From: Nitrospira sp.
GTDB taxonomy: Bacteria; Nitrospirota; Nitrospiria; Nitrospirales; Nitrospiraceae
Length of the DNA: 64,000 nt
NCBI GenBank assembly: GCA_029194725.1
Contig: JARFXQ010000001.1
Coordinates: forward strand, 62,001 to 126,000
Reading direction: 5' to 3'
Part shown: positions 18,024 to 27,026 of the stretch, in pieces
Layout: every line of letters starts with the position of its first letter
Position numbering within the stretch: position 1 is the first letter of the stretch
Position numbers and translations under genes: made by a program
Notes under the pieces: generated by a model
Databases searched by the model: none
What the model saw: only the letters and a program-made list of their open reading frames with translations
What the model was told of the DNA's origin: nothing

Positions 18024-18578
18024 ATGACCACACCATCGCAGAAGCGAGCACGCCGCCAGCCCCTGAGCATCTACCTTATCGACGCGCACCCAGTGGCTCG
18101 GCTCGGATTGCGAGCCTTCTTCGATAGGCATTCGTCCGTCATCGTAGCGGGTGATGCGGCCACGCTTGCCGCCGCCCTACAGGACTTACGACGCAGCAAG
18201 CCTGATGTGTTGATTACAGATACCTTCCCGATCCCTCAACGAGTGTTGGGTCAACTGCCCACTCTCCCTGTTCTCTACACTTTGGAGTCGCTAGAGCACT
18301 GCCCGCTGGCTAGGCTTCTGGAGGATCTCTCACACGGACAAGCCGGCTTTGCGTTGAAGAGTCTGTCATTGAAGCGGCTCCTGAGAGCCGTACGTCAGGT
18401 TGCAGCAGGTCGAAGGTATAGAGACCCAGCCTTCATGCGCCTGGTCGAAGCAGAGCAGCAACAGATGAAGGATCTCTCGCCAAAGAAACAGCGCCTCCAA
18501 CCTACCTCGGTTCAAGGCCAGAAACAGTCGAAGAAGAGAACGACGAAGCGCAGGCCACAGACGCAAAGAAAGAGGTAA
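18024..18578 (+). CDS. Orphan receiver-like protein with basic tail
   Basis: 184 residues. Residues ~14-125 resemble a NarL/LuxR-type receiver domain: LSIYLIDAHPVARLGLRAFF, KPDVLITDTFP (phospho-acceptor Asp position) and a conserved switch-like end (LKSLSLKRLLRAVRQVAAG). The helix-turn-helix expected after the receiver is missing; a ~50-residue tail rich in Lys, Arg, Gln and Ser replaces it. The switch-region Thr/Lys pair is not clearly conserved, so phosphorylation is uncertain. AAAGGA lies 7 bases before the ATG. No sensor kinase is adjacent. It could act by protein interaction, or bind nucleic acid through the tail. Confidence 0.6.
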   Translation: MTTPSQKRARRQPLSIYLIDAHPVARLGLRAFFDRHSSVIVAGDAATLAAALQDLRRSKPDVLITDTFPIPQRVLGQLPTLPVLYTLESLEHCPLARLLEDLSHGQAGFALKSLSLKRLLRAVRQVAAGRRYRDPAFMRLVEAEQQQMKDLSPKKQRLQPTSVQGQKQSKKRTTKRRPQTQRKR

Positions 18579-18861
18579 ACTCAAGGTGCAGTTTCGCGGC
18601 TTGTGCAACCAAGTCAGCTTTTCTTCTGAAAACCCCGCTTTCACGCAAATCGAAAGGAGAGCCAAACCCTGCTAATGTGCCATTAGTGGTATTCTTTGTG
18701 AGCCCATTTTTCATATCGGTCATGGACACGTCGTTGTGGGTCCATGAATGAACCTGACAGGCTACCACGCCGAGTCCCTCCGTCAAACCTCTTGCGGAAT
18801 CCGCTCGTTACCCCCTAACCTTGCAACTAGCCGACCATGCGGTCTGAAGGTAGTCCGGGCC

Positions 18862-19007
18862 ATGGTGGAAAAGAAACCCGAGCGCGTGGTCGTCTCGGCG
18901 CAGGCTGCGCACTGCCTGATCAGCAGGCAGGCGGCAACGACCAGCTCAAGGCGAACGAGGTGCAGATCTTCAAGACCAAAAGCGTTACGAGTTTTAAAAC
19001 TGTGTGA
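18862..19007 (+). pseudogene. Probable remnant of type III DNA methyltransferase C-terminus (mod)
   Basis: Frame one reads MVEKKPERVVVS; after a frame change the sequence reads GGNDQLKANEVQIFKTKSVT and ends FKTV at a TGA (19005-19007). The GNDQLK(A/T)N..VQ ending is what I recall from type III Mod subunits. The rest of the gene is absent. The call rests on a short match and on the neighbouring Res fragment. Confidence 0.45.
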
Positions 19008-19016
19008 GAACCTGAC

Positions 19017-19118
19017 ATGCCGGAAATCTGTCGCTTCCTTGGTACCATCATCACCATGTACTTCAACGAACACAATCCGTCACATTTTCACACCCGCTAT
19101 CGGGAGCACAGGACGTAG
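19017..19118 (+). pseudogene. Truncated DUF4160-family gene
   Basis: Starts MPEICRFLGTIITMYFNEHN and continues PSHFHTRYREHRT before a stop: the N-terminal half of the small DUF4160 proteins, with the family's HxPxHFHxRY motif. Full-length members run to ~80-90 residues; this one ends at 33. It begins 9 bases after the Mod-like tail. Confidence 0.7.
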
Positions 19119-19255
19119 ATTGCCATTATTTCTCGATCGAGATGGAGATCGGCACGGGGAAGACCTATGTCTACCTGCTCACGAGCTTCGAGCTGTCACG
19201 TCGCTACGGGTTTCAGAAATTAATCATCGCGGTGCCGAGCGTGGCCATTCTCGAC
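19119..19255 (+). pseudogene. Fragment of type III restriction endonuclease Res subunit
   Basis: About 45 residues match the helicase motif I region of type III Res proteins: EMEIGTGKTYVYL, FELSRRYGFQKLIIAVPSVA. It starts just after the DUF4160 stop and loses similarity after ~19255. Res proteins are ~900 residues, so only a scrap remains. Together with the Mod tail it points to a decayed type III restriction-modification locus. Confidence 0.65.
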
Positions 19256-19366
19256 CGAACAACCAGAGACACCTGCAGGAACTTTGTTCTGTCGATGACA
19301 ACCCTGCGACCGGGAAAAGGTTCCGGAAGTCAGTTCAGCTTGAGAGTTCAACCCAACGAGGATGAC

Positions 19367-19945
19367 ATGAAACAAAGCAAGGATAAGAAGGAGAAGATCA
19401 GCTCGTCCGTGTACCAGCTCAAGGTCTCTTTGCGAGAAATTACGCCACCAATTTGGCGACGCGTGCAAGTGCCCGGCAACATCACCCTGGCGAAGCTGCA
19501 CCTGGTGCTGCAGATCGTGATGGGATGGACCAATTCACACCTGCACAGGTTCAGCATCGGAGGGGTGGACTACGCCGAGCCGGACCCGGATGGGCACCTG
19601 AATTTTCAGAGCGACCGGCGCGCTCGCCTGAACAATGTGGTCGGAGCAAAGCAGAAGTTCGAGTACGAATATGACTTCGGAGATAGCTGGTGGCACGAGA
19701 TCGGCGTCGAGAAGACGCTTCAGCCTGAGCCAGGAGCCTCTCACCCCATCTGTGTGGCCGGCGAGCGGGCATGTCCACCCGAGGATTGCGGCGGCGTGTG
19801 GGGATATCAGGAATTTCTCGAAGCGATCATGAATCCCGCCCACAGGGAGCACGAGGAGCTGTTGGCCTGGGTCGGCGGCAGCTTTGATCCGGAGATGTTC
19901 GATCTGGACGCTATCAACGCATCACTCCGGCGGCTTCGGGTCTGA
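19367..19945 (+). CDS. Plasmid pRiA4b ORF-3-like protein
   Basis: 192 residues from the ATG at 19367, which has GAGG upstream; the frame extends further upstream but that part is the decayed Res fragment. Family features: YQLKVSLREITPPIWRRVQVP, then LAKLHLVLQIVMGWTNSHLH, YEYDFGDSWWHEI and GVWGYQEFLEAI. PRiA4_ORF3 domains are common on plasmids and in mobile regions and have no established biochemical role. The gene looks intact and lies between the restriction remnants and the 3' end of the tmRNA gene, which fits an accessory element. Confidence 0.85.
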   Translation: MKQSKDKKEKISSSVYQLKVSLREITPPIWRRVQVPGNITLAKLHLVLQIVMGWTNSHLHRFSIGGVDYAEPDPDGHLNFQSDRRARLNNVVGAKQKFEYEYDFGDSWWHEIGVEKTLQPEPGASHPICVAGERACPPEDCGGVWGYQEFLEAIMNPAHREHEELLAWVGGSFDPEMFDLDAINASLRRLRV

Positions 19946-20122
19946 AGCAGCGACTGTCAGTTGATGGAGTCGTTCAACGGCATCAAGGAAGGATGCCTCG
20001 GGTGAGCCGCCGGATCACACAAAGTGCGGTATTGCAGAAAAGCGAATCACTGGAGAGTTTTATCCGGCCGCGTCATTTACGATAAACCGCAAAAGAGCGG
20101 CCGGGTCAACCGAAGGTGGGTT

Positions 20123-20472
20123 TGGTGGAGGCGAGGGGAGTTGAACCCCTGTCCGAAGATCGTCAGTACACTGCGTCTACATGTGTAGCCGACAATTTAA
20201 GTTTCGCGGCCGTCCACGCCCATCGGCAGGCTTAGAACAGCCTCTAGCCCAGAAAAATCTCGTCCTCGGCCGCTGAGCACCAGCTTGGGACCAGCCCGCT
20301 GCATCACGCCGTTCCACCCCCGCGGGCCTCAGATGGAACGACGTCTCAGCCTAAATTAGGCTGCGAGTGCCAGTTCTTGATTGGCAGTTGCGTTTTCCCG
20401 GAGGGTTACGAGTCCCCGAGAGCTCGACATGCGACAGTGACCTCAGTATCCCCGTCGAAACCGGTCGCCCCC
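20123..20472 (-). ncRNA. ssrA: tmRNA (one-piece)
   Basis: About 350 bases. The 5' end GGGGGCG (from 20472) pairs with CGCCTCC just before the encoded ACCA at the 3' end (20123), giving a 7-bp acceptor stem. The T-loop GGTTCAACTCC and the 5' segment GGTTTCGACGGGGAT are typical. The tag frame (20397-20356) reads E-NATANQELALAA and stops at TAA, followed by the usual short hairpin (AGCCTAA/TTTAGGCT). The terminal LAA is the ClpXP-type degron. It rescues stalled ribosomes. Its 3' end borders the decayed restriction locus. Confidence 0.97.
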
Positions 20473-20593
20473 TTTGTTCAGGTTGTTGCCCAACTCATTA
20501 CAGATGCTCATCATACCGCATATATCAATGGGACACCACTTTCTGTCCAAAGCCTCTTCTCGAAGATTGTCGATCACGATCCGCATGAAGTCT

Positions 20594-21838
20594 CTACTCA
20601 TCCAGGCTCGGACGAACAAGGAAAGGGCCATAGTGGAAGGCGAAGAGTAGATAGGCCCCGCTCCAGCTGATGGCCGACAGGCCAAGTAACGCATGAGTAA
20701 GGGTCGTCGGAGTCTCGGGGTTCGGGGTAAAAATTCGCAGCAATGCTCCGACATTGACGAGCATGTAGATCGTCACCGTGAGCCGATCAGCATGCCGCGG
20801 TCGTCCCGTGTGACCGAGACTTGCTCGAGTCATCACTGCCAGCGTCATTGCCCCCATCGCACCAGTGGTGAGAAGATGAACCGCGTTCGCGGTGGAAAAT
20901 CCAATTCCTAGAATCGCTCCGCCAAGCGCGATCAAAAACAATCCCACCCATCCATAGCCAATATGGAGAATCAACACGAGCGGCTCGCCCCAGGTCCGCC
21001 ACCCTCCCCAGCGCAACACACGCACCACACTTGCTACTCCAGCGACAAGCAGCATGGCTCCCGCCCACACACTTTCCGGCTGAGCAATCCAGGCAATCGC
21101 AGCCACAAGGACCAGCAGAATAGTCCCAGCATCCATCGGAGAAAATACTTCCGGCAGCTTTGCCATGTTCCTATCAGCCAGGAACTCCCGGGTAAAAGTG
21201 GGCGTGAGCCGCCCGCCGATGATCGTCAACAGCAGCGTCATCACCGACAAGGCAACGCGTTCGGGGAAATCAGCGGGTACGCCGGGCAAAGCCGATATGT
21301 GAAAGAGAATGTTCGCACAAGCATACAAACTGACCAGCACACCGATCGGCGCCCGGTCCCAACAACCGGCTACGATAATCTCCCGCCAGACATAGGCCGC
21401 CAGCAGGACCAAGAAGGCTCCGTCGATCGCGGCGGCCGCAGGACCTCCTGTCCACGGGAACACCAACAGCAATCGTCCAGCCAGCCACAGGAGGAACAGG
21501 GCTAGTAAGGGGGCGCCTCTGAGCGGCATGCGATCGGTCCAATTCGGCATGGCCGTCAGCAGAAATCCTGCAATCAATGCCGGTATGAATCCGAACAACA
21601 TCTCATGGACATGCCATTCACGCGGGCGATAAAGAAATTCGGCGCGCACACCGCCCGCGAACAGAGCAACCCAGAGGAGGACGGTCAGACCTGCGAATAG
21701 TGCGGCACCCAGAAAGAACGGCCGGAATCCGTACGACAAAAATGCTGGTCCCTCGTAAAGGGGAAACGTTGGTTCCTCGTCCCCTTGCGTTACGGCGGCT
21801 ACCGGTCGATTCACGATCTGAATTTCCTCTGCTGCCAT
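20594..21838 (-). CDS. NnrS family membrane protein
   Basis: 414 residues, almost entirely hydrophobic helices (about 12 TM). The NnrS signature is seen at the N-terminus (LSYGFRPFFLGAALFAGL) and in EWHVHEMLFGFIPALIAGF, where the histidines are candidate haem ligands; HLLTTGAMGAMTLAVMTRASLGHTGR lies nearer the C-terminus. NnrS proteins are haem- and copper-containing membrane proteins linked to nitric-oxide tolerance and usually controlled by NO-responsive regulators. It lies upstream of tmRNA on the same strand, with the tmRNA promoter in the 120-base gap. Confidence 0.92.
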   Translation of the reverse strand: MAAEEIQIVNRPVAAVTQGDEEPTFPLYEGPAFLSYGFRPFFLGAALFAGLTVLLWVALFAGGVRAEFLYRPREWHVHEMLFGFIPALIAGFLLTAMPNWTDRMPLRGAPLLALFLLWLAGRLLLVFPWTGGPAAAAIDGAFLVLLAAYVWREIIVAGCWDRAPIGVLVSLYACANILFHISALPGVPADFPERVALSVMTLLLTIIGGRLTPTFTREFLADRNMAKLPEVFSPMDAGTILLVLVAAIAWIAQPESVWAGAMLLVAGVASVVRVLRWGGWRTWGEPLVLILHIGYGWVGLFLIALGGAILGIGFSTANAVHLLTTGAMGAMTLAVMTRASLGHTGRPRHADRLTVTIYMLVNVGALLRIFTPNPETPTTLTHALLGLSAISWSGAYLLFAFHYGPFLVRPSLDE

Positions 21839-22447
21839 TGGCTGATTCTCGCCGGGGAATCGGAGTCATGTCAATCCTGAGAAGTGCATTACCAAAGCCG
21901 ACACTGTCCCCGATCGTCCAGACGCCGGTCCTCACATCTCCGTACCGATAGAGCTACAGGCTGCCTGGATAGTTCGATCAACTTTTCAGCGAACAGGTGT
22001 GACCGGTCACATTCATTTCAACCCTATCTTCTATTGAGTGACACCCGGTATAGCCCCGAAGGGCATCCGGCATCCGCACGGGAATCCAGTCGGCATACGT
22101 GTTTCCAGTGGACAGCTCCCACACTGAGTGGCGCAGATTACGTTGAGAAACATACGCTTTTCAACCTACGCGGCATGGCCGCTCGGACCATTCTATATTC
22201 GCAAAGACCTGTATCACTTTGTCTCTCCGACCGTATCGTTTGAGATACGGTCTCCAACGGGATTCTCTCCATAATGTCCGACGAGGAAAAGCTTGGAAGG
22301 TCACTCAGATCCCACGCTGACTGCCATCAGGCCTTGCACGCCATGCCGGTTTCCTCGTGGCACCATCGTTGCTCATGTACCTCGCCACGAGCGGGTAGAT
22401 GGCAACTGGATGTGGTGATGCCGACTGTTTACCGAGGAGGGAATCTC
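21839..22447. other. Long intergenic region upstream of NnrS
   Basis: About 610 bases between the divergent NnrS and zinc-ribbon genes. The only distinct element I see is the 14-bp palindrome at 21998-22011, annotated separately. No credible gene. Confidence 0.4.
21998..22011. promoter_or_regulatory. Perfect palindrome of CRP/FNR type
   Basis: TGTGACCGGTCACA is self-complementary. The TGTGA-N4-TCACA form is close to binding sites of the CRP/FNR superfamily, which includes NO-sensing regulators that control nnrS elsewhere. It lies ~160 bases upstream of the NnrS start, which is far for direct activation unless the transcript has a long leader. Confidence 0.45.
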
Positions 22448-22675
22448 ATGACCTGTACCAGATGCAGCGGGCTCATGGTCGTGGACCATTTATTGGATAT
22501 GCAAGAAAGTTATCTGCCGATGTGGATGCGCGGACTACGGTGTATGACATGCGGCAATATCGAGGATCCACTGATCCGCCATCACCGGATCGTACAGCGG
22601 TCTCAGAGAGTCAACCGGCTGGCAACAAGCTTGGCCTTGGCAAAAAAGACACTTCGACCGGCAGCAGCGGCGTAG
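22448..22675 (+). CDS. Small zinc-ribbon-like protein
   Basis: 75 residues from the ATG at 22448, which has a strong GAGGAGGG ribosome-binding site. It starts MTCTRCSGLMVVDHLL, with a second pair RCMTCGN, giving two CxxC knuckles ~30 residues apart as in a zinc ribbon. The tail is basic and helical. Function unknown; it could bind nucleic acid or a protein partner. Confidence 0.65.
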   Translation: MTCTRCSGLMVVDHLLDMQESYLPMWMRGLRCMTCGNIEDPLIRHHRIVQRSQRVNRLATSLALAKKTLRPAAAA

Positions 22676-22836
22676 TCGGATAGGGAACTACTCTATCGAG
22701 GCTTGGCGCAGGTGGAAATTTCGGTGGCATTCGCTTGTACTAGGCTTTACACGACAGGCCGTCAGAGACCAAGCGGATCTCCTCAACCTGATGAAGATCT
22801 CTCGCTGGGTTCGGGTCAATGGCCGGACACTGGTCG

Positions 22837-24699
22837 CTATTGATGCTCATTGACCACGGCCAACACCCGGCGACCATACCGTTCTGCCTTCATCTCACCA
22901 ATACCGGGAATCTCTAACAAGGCTGCCGCCGTCACCGGTTTGTAACCGGCAATGGCTCTCAACGTCTTATCGTGAAAAACGAGGAACGGTGCGATGCCCT
23001 CTTCCTCGGCAAGTTCAGAGCGGAGTTGTCTAAGCCGTTCAACAAGCTGTCGATCCGGAGGTGAAGCCTGCCTGGTGCCCAGTAGGGTGGTATGCGAGCG
23101 ACCCAGTTTCTTTTCCGATTCACCGGACGGACAGTCCCCTGCCTCTTCCATGGCCAGCGTGCGGAGCCCTTGCAAAACCTCTCGTCCTTTGGGAGTCACA
23201 TCGATGGTGGGATACTCCGTACCTTGTACATGGAGATACCCGGAGCTGATGAGGACCTTCACGAGATTCGTCAGGAACACCTTCGTCTGAGCCCGACAGA
23301 CGCCATAGGTCGGACAGTTTTCTGCACCATAGGCCAGTAGCGCTTTCGAACGGCTTCCACGAAGAATGTCGACGATTCGCGTCATCCCGAACCGTCCCCT
23401 GCACCAAGACACGGCCTCCACGGTTGCCTTTGCAGGCACGGCGGCCTCGTGGAAGATCATCCGGCTCGGCTGGTGCACCGGCGCAACACAGCGATCACAT
23501 AGGCCGCAGGGTCCCAAGACCAGCTCGCTTTGATCGCTAAAGTAATCAAGAATCGTGAGCTGCCGGCAGATCGACGCGGACACGTACGCCAGCAATTCTC
23601 GCAACATGGTCGTCATTCGTTCCGCACGTTCGGCGCCTTCAGAATCCTTTGAGGCTTGCGCAATGAAATATTTCTGCGTGGCCACATCACGTTCATGAAA
23701 CAGCAACACACAGGCAGCAGGCTGTCCATCACGACCCGCACGCCCTGCCTCCTGGTAATAGGCTTCCACACTGCCCGGAATGTCGAAATGGAGGACCAGT
23801 CGGACATCGGGCTTATCGATACCCATGCCGAAGGCATTCGTCGCAACCAGGATTCTCCACGTCCCCCTGCGGAAATCGTCATGCACGAGTCGCCGCTCTT
23901 CATCCGAGAGCCCGGCATGGTAGTAGCCGACGGACGAGTGGGATTGCCTCAACCAAGCCGCCACCTCTTCTACGGTCCGGCGGGTCGCGCAATAGACGAG
24001 GATCGTGCCCTTCTCAGTCTCGCAAACCAAGCGCTCCACCATCCTCAGTTTCTCCTGGATGGTCTGGCAATGATGGACCGACAAGGCTAGATTCGTCCGC
24101 CGAAAACCCGCGACCAATCGAAACGGATCACGAAGCGACAACCGCTGGCACACATCCGTCTGCACACGAGCAGTGGCTGTGGCCGTCAAGGCCAAGCAGG
24201 GTGGATTCGTGAGCTCCCGGCGCAGGCGACCGATCTTAAGATAATCAGGCCTGAAATCATGGCCCCACTGGGAAATACAGTGCGCTTCATCGACCACCAG
24301 CAACGAGACCCAAAGAGAACGCAGCAGCCGGATAAACCCTTCATGCTGCATCCGTTCCGGTGCCAGATAGAGCAGCTGAACTCGCCGCTGCTGAAGATCC
24401 TGCGTCACGCGGTTCTTTTCCAAACCGCTGAGGCCGGAGTGAAACGCCGCCGCAGCGATCTTCCGGTGCTTCATAGCGGTCACTTGATCTTGCATCAACG
24501 CGATGAGCGGAGAAATCACCAGTGTCAGCCCTGGCAGAAGGGTCGCCGGCAATTGATAGCAGAGCGACTTCCCCTGCCCCGTCGGCATGACCGCCATCAC
24601 ATCGCGCCCCGCCAACACAGCGCGAATGACGTCCTCCTGGCCAGGCCGGAACGCCGCAAACCCGAACCGTTTGTTGAGCTGTCGAGTCAGATCATCCAT
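22837..24699 (-). CDS. recQ: ATP-dependent DNA helicase RecQ
   Basis: 620 residues. A 3'-5' superfamily 2 helicase in recombination and fork repair. Motif I MPTGQGKSLCYQ is near residue 40, the DEAH box VVDEAHCISQWGHDFR near 138, and the helicase C lobe has FGMGIDKPDVRLV and QEAGRAGRDG. Zinc-binding cysteines of the RQC region (CGLCDRC) lie around residue 400. The C-terminal ~85 residues form an HRDC domain (LRSELAEEEGIAPFLVFHDK). Length and order match bacterial RecQ. It is monocistronic here. Confidence 0.97.
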   Translation of the reverse strand: MDDLTRQLNKRFGFAAFRPGQEDVIRAVLAGRDVMAVMPTGQGKSLCYQLPATLLPGLTLVISPLIALMQDQVTAMKHRKIAAAAFHSGLSGLEKNRVTQDLQQRRVQLLYLAPERMQHEGFIRLLRSLWVSLLVVDEAHCISQWGHDFRPDYLKIGRLRRELTNPPCLALTATATARVQTDVCQRLSLRDPFRLVAGFRRTNLALSVHHCQTIQEKLRMVERLVCETEKGTILVYCATRRTVEEVAAWLRQSHSSVGYYHAGLSDEERRLVHDDFRRGTWRILVATNAFGMGIDKPDVRLVLHFDIPGSVEAYYQEAGRAGRDGQPAACVLLFHERDVATQKYFIAQASKDSEGAERAERMTTMLRELLAYVSASICRQLTILDYFSDQSELVLGPCGLCDRCVAPVHQPSRMIFHEAAVPAKATVEAVSWCRGRFGMTRIVDILRGSRSKALLAYGAENCPTYGVCRAQTKVFLTNLVKVLISSGYLHVQGTEYPTIDVTPKGREVLQGLRTLAMEEAGDCPSGESEKKLGRSHTTLLGTRQASPPDRQLVERLRQLRSELAEEEGIAPFLVFHDKTLRAIAGYKPVTAAALLEIPGIGEMKAERYGRRVLAVVNEHQ

Positions 24700-24895
24700 C
24701 GGAAAGGTGAATCAGCGAGAAAGCATGTGGGGTAGATCAACGCAATTAGAGTATAGATGACCAATATCGGGCAAGTCGAGCGAGATAAGATAGCACGATC
24801 TATTCGCACATCGTCATCGGCCGTGCTGCATCGAAAGCAGTCAGCGGGCAAGAGTCAGGAAAGAGCTGAGCGGGAGAACCACGAAAAGAAGCTCG

Positions 24896-25414
24896 TCAGG
24901 CAGCCAATGAAGCGGAAGGAGCTTTCTGATCTGCCAGGTTCCGCACATCACGCATGTCACCCGACGGATGGTATGCGTTCACCTTCCGCAGTATCATCGC
25001 TCGCAAATCTTCATCGATACACGAGAGTGCTTCTTGCATCCCATCGAGATCTCCATCCTGCGCCAGGTGGGCGGCAATGCCGATGAGCGGTAAGATCCCG
25101 GCATTGCCCATGGCCTTGGCAATTTCGATGGCTCCAGACCGGTCACCGGCTTTGACGAAGACTTGAGGAAGCTCGAGGTAAAAGTGGCTGGCCAAGAGCG
25201 ACGGATCAGGGCATGAGAGGATCGTGTCTGTCACAGACGGTACATTTCCCCGCTCCGATTCGACGAACAGCATCATCTGCCAGGCCTCTCTCAAGTTCCG
25301 TCGGTCAACGATCTCATTTGCAGTTTTCCGCGCTCCAACCACATCGCCCGCCACAGCTTGCCTGATCGCCTGGTTCTTCAATTGTTCATCCCTGCGTGTT
25401 TGGGTTGGCATCAT
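24896..25414 (-). CDS. Alpha-helical repeat protein of unknown function
   Basis: 172 residues, no signal peptide. The sequence has TPR-like alternating helices (AIRQAVAGDVVGARKTANEI, ELPQVFVKAGDRSGAIEIAK, IAAHLAQDGDLDGMQEALS). The ATG has GAGGAG 7 bases upstream. Probably a protein-interaction scaffold; no named family recognised. Confidence 0.7.
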   Translation of the reverse strand: MMPTQTRRDEQLKNQAIRQAVAGDVVGARKTANEIVDRRNLREAWQMMLFVESERGNVPSVTDTILSCPDPSLLASHFYLELPQVFVKAGDRSGAIEIAKAMGNAGILPLIGIAAHLAQDGDLDGMQEALSCIDEDLRAMILRKVNAYHPSGDMRDVRNLADQKAPSASLAA

Positions 25415-25939
25415 GTGTAGACTCCTCTCTGTGCGTGATCGGAGTTATCAAGGAAAAGGTTCAGAGCAGCTGTGTCGAAATGTAGCGGTGAACTCGGCTC
25501 TTGTCGATCTTTTCAGGCAAATTGACAGGCCATCTTTCATCCAATCGATGGTGACGGCTCTGACGATGGCCGTTGAGCTTGCACACCGAGCGTTTGCTTG
25601 AGAGGCGATATAGAGTTGGAATCTCTCCATGACGGCTGCTGGACAGAGGACAAAACAAAGGCTCGTGGGTTATCGCCATCCTCCGTGCAACGACCCGCGA
25701 CATCAAACTGATGTTTACTCTCGTTTATTCGAGCGTCGGTCGAGGAGGCCAAGGATTCAAGATCATGGCGGAATGGATCAGATGGACAGCATGACAAAAA
25801 AACGAACCGCTCCGAAGGTGTGCTGGAATGATTCGTGGATTACCAACGTCGTTGTTGAGGCTTGCCGTAGATCCGCATCCTGGACGATTTGTTTCCCCTC
25901 TTCACTTGCGCATCTGAAATGTCCGGCTATACTTGCGTG
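25415..25939. other. Intergenic region, no recognised gene
   Basis: About 525 bases between divergent genes. Short frames are open in several directions but none has a good start or a recognisable product. Confidence 0.4.
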
Positions 25940-26263
25940 ATGCATTCCACGAAATACATCATCATGCAAGATGGAAACGGGTGGCGTGGCTATCTGCAGG
26001 GCTACCCGGAGCATGAAACCTATGGGGAGTCGTTCGAAGATCTTCAGATCAAGCTGTGGCAACTGCACCAAGATCTCGCCGCCAAAGAATCAGAACAGAA
26101 CGAGTACCGGTACCACCTCAGAGAACAGGGCCAATACGGGAACGGAGAGCAGCATCGTCATCATAATCACACGTCCACGATGTCACGCACCCTGTCGCGC
26201 GCCCAGATCAAGCGCCGAGCCAGGGTGGAACAGCTCCTCTTTGCGATGATCAGTAATCGCTGA
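25940..26263 (+). CDS. HicB-like single-domain protein (first of two)
   Basis: 107 residues from the ATG at 25940. YIIMQDGNGWRGYLQGYPEH and GESFEDLQIKLWQLHQDL follow the HicB pattern (a short beta-sheet, then a helix). The C-terminal half is rich in His, Gln and Arg and ends QIKRRARVEQLLFAM. HicB proteins are antitoxins to HicA, but no HicA is present nearby. It could be an orphan antitoxin or a regulator. Confidence 0.6.
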   Translation: MHSTKYIIMQDGNGWRGYLQGYPEHETYGESFEDLQIKLWQLHQDLAAKESEQNEYRYHLREQGQYGNGEQHRHHNHTSTMSRTLSRAQIKRRARVEQLLFAMISNR

Positions 26264-26482
26264 ACGCGGCCGACCTCTATCCGGACCGTTTCATGTTTCA
26301 TGTCGCGACACAGAATTCGCCTCAATCGAGACTATGCCATCCTCCCTGATCGGCCACAGACCTTGGTTTCATTAGGAATCCTTGACCCATCGACAAGGAC
26401 GTGTTGAAATGAACCTAGCACCCCTGGAGGCCGGGACGGCTCTTCGGCGATCCAGGTCCATAGTTTAGAGATGAGGTGCCTT

Positions 26483-26668
26483 ATGCAGACGATCAAATGT
26501 TTCTACCTGGATAACGAAAAGCAGTGGTTGGGTTATTTGCCGAACTTTCCTGATCATTGGGCACAAGGAGAGACTTTCGAGGCGCTGCAACTCAACCTGT
26601 ACCGTCTAAATTTTGACCTGACGTTGGTGGAAGCGCTACGAAAACTCTCTGAACTCAGCCTTCCCTAA
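26483..26668 (+). CDS. HicB-like single-domain protein (second of two)
   Basis: 61 residues from the ATG at 26483, with GAGGTG just upstream; an in-frame ATG at 26471 precedes that site and is less likely. WLGYLPNFPDHWAQGETFEALQ matches the HicB fold and resembles the protein at 25940 in order and motif. It lacks the charged tail of that protein. No HicA partner is nearby. Confidence 0.6.
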   Translation: MQTIKCFYLDNEKQWLGYLPNFPDHWAQGETFEALQLNLYRLNFDLTLVEALRKLSELSLP

Positions 26669-27026
26669 GCCGCCGTAGAGTGGCTCGGCAACGCGAGAGC
26701 AGCGGTTGCTGATGCATCCACAATCGTGTTCAGCGATCCCCATGCTGACAGAACGGCCTCCTTTACGCTCTTGTTTGTGTTCCTGACTTCGATCTTTCTC
26801 GCCCTGGTCCTCCGCCTCGCTAGAGCCTGTCAAAGCCACCCTTTTGCATCCGATCACTTTAAAACACCTATACGATTTGTGTGCTGAACCTATTCCGGAG
26901 GGCAAACGATCGGATGTTCTATTCACCGATCTTCTTCATCCCCTGGGGAAGCTCTGATTGACCCAACGGGTGGAGTGTTGGTACACATATTTTGCAGTTT
27001 TCCTGACCAATTTTGCGAGGCCGACC
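26669..27026. other. Intergenic region before the ars operon
   Basis: About 360 bases. It must hold the ars/pst promoter, but no clear ArsR-type operator or -10/-35 pair was recognised. No gene seen. Confidence 0.35.

Noticed and set aside
18748..19365. Long plus-strand frame across the restriction remnants
   Set aside because: Real protein similarity changes frame several times inside it, so it is not one gene.
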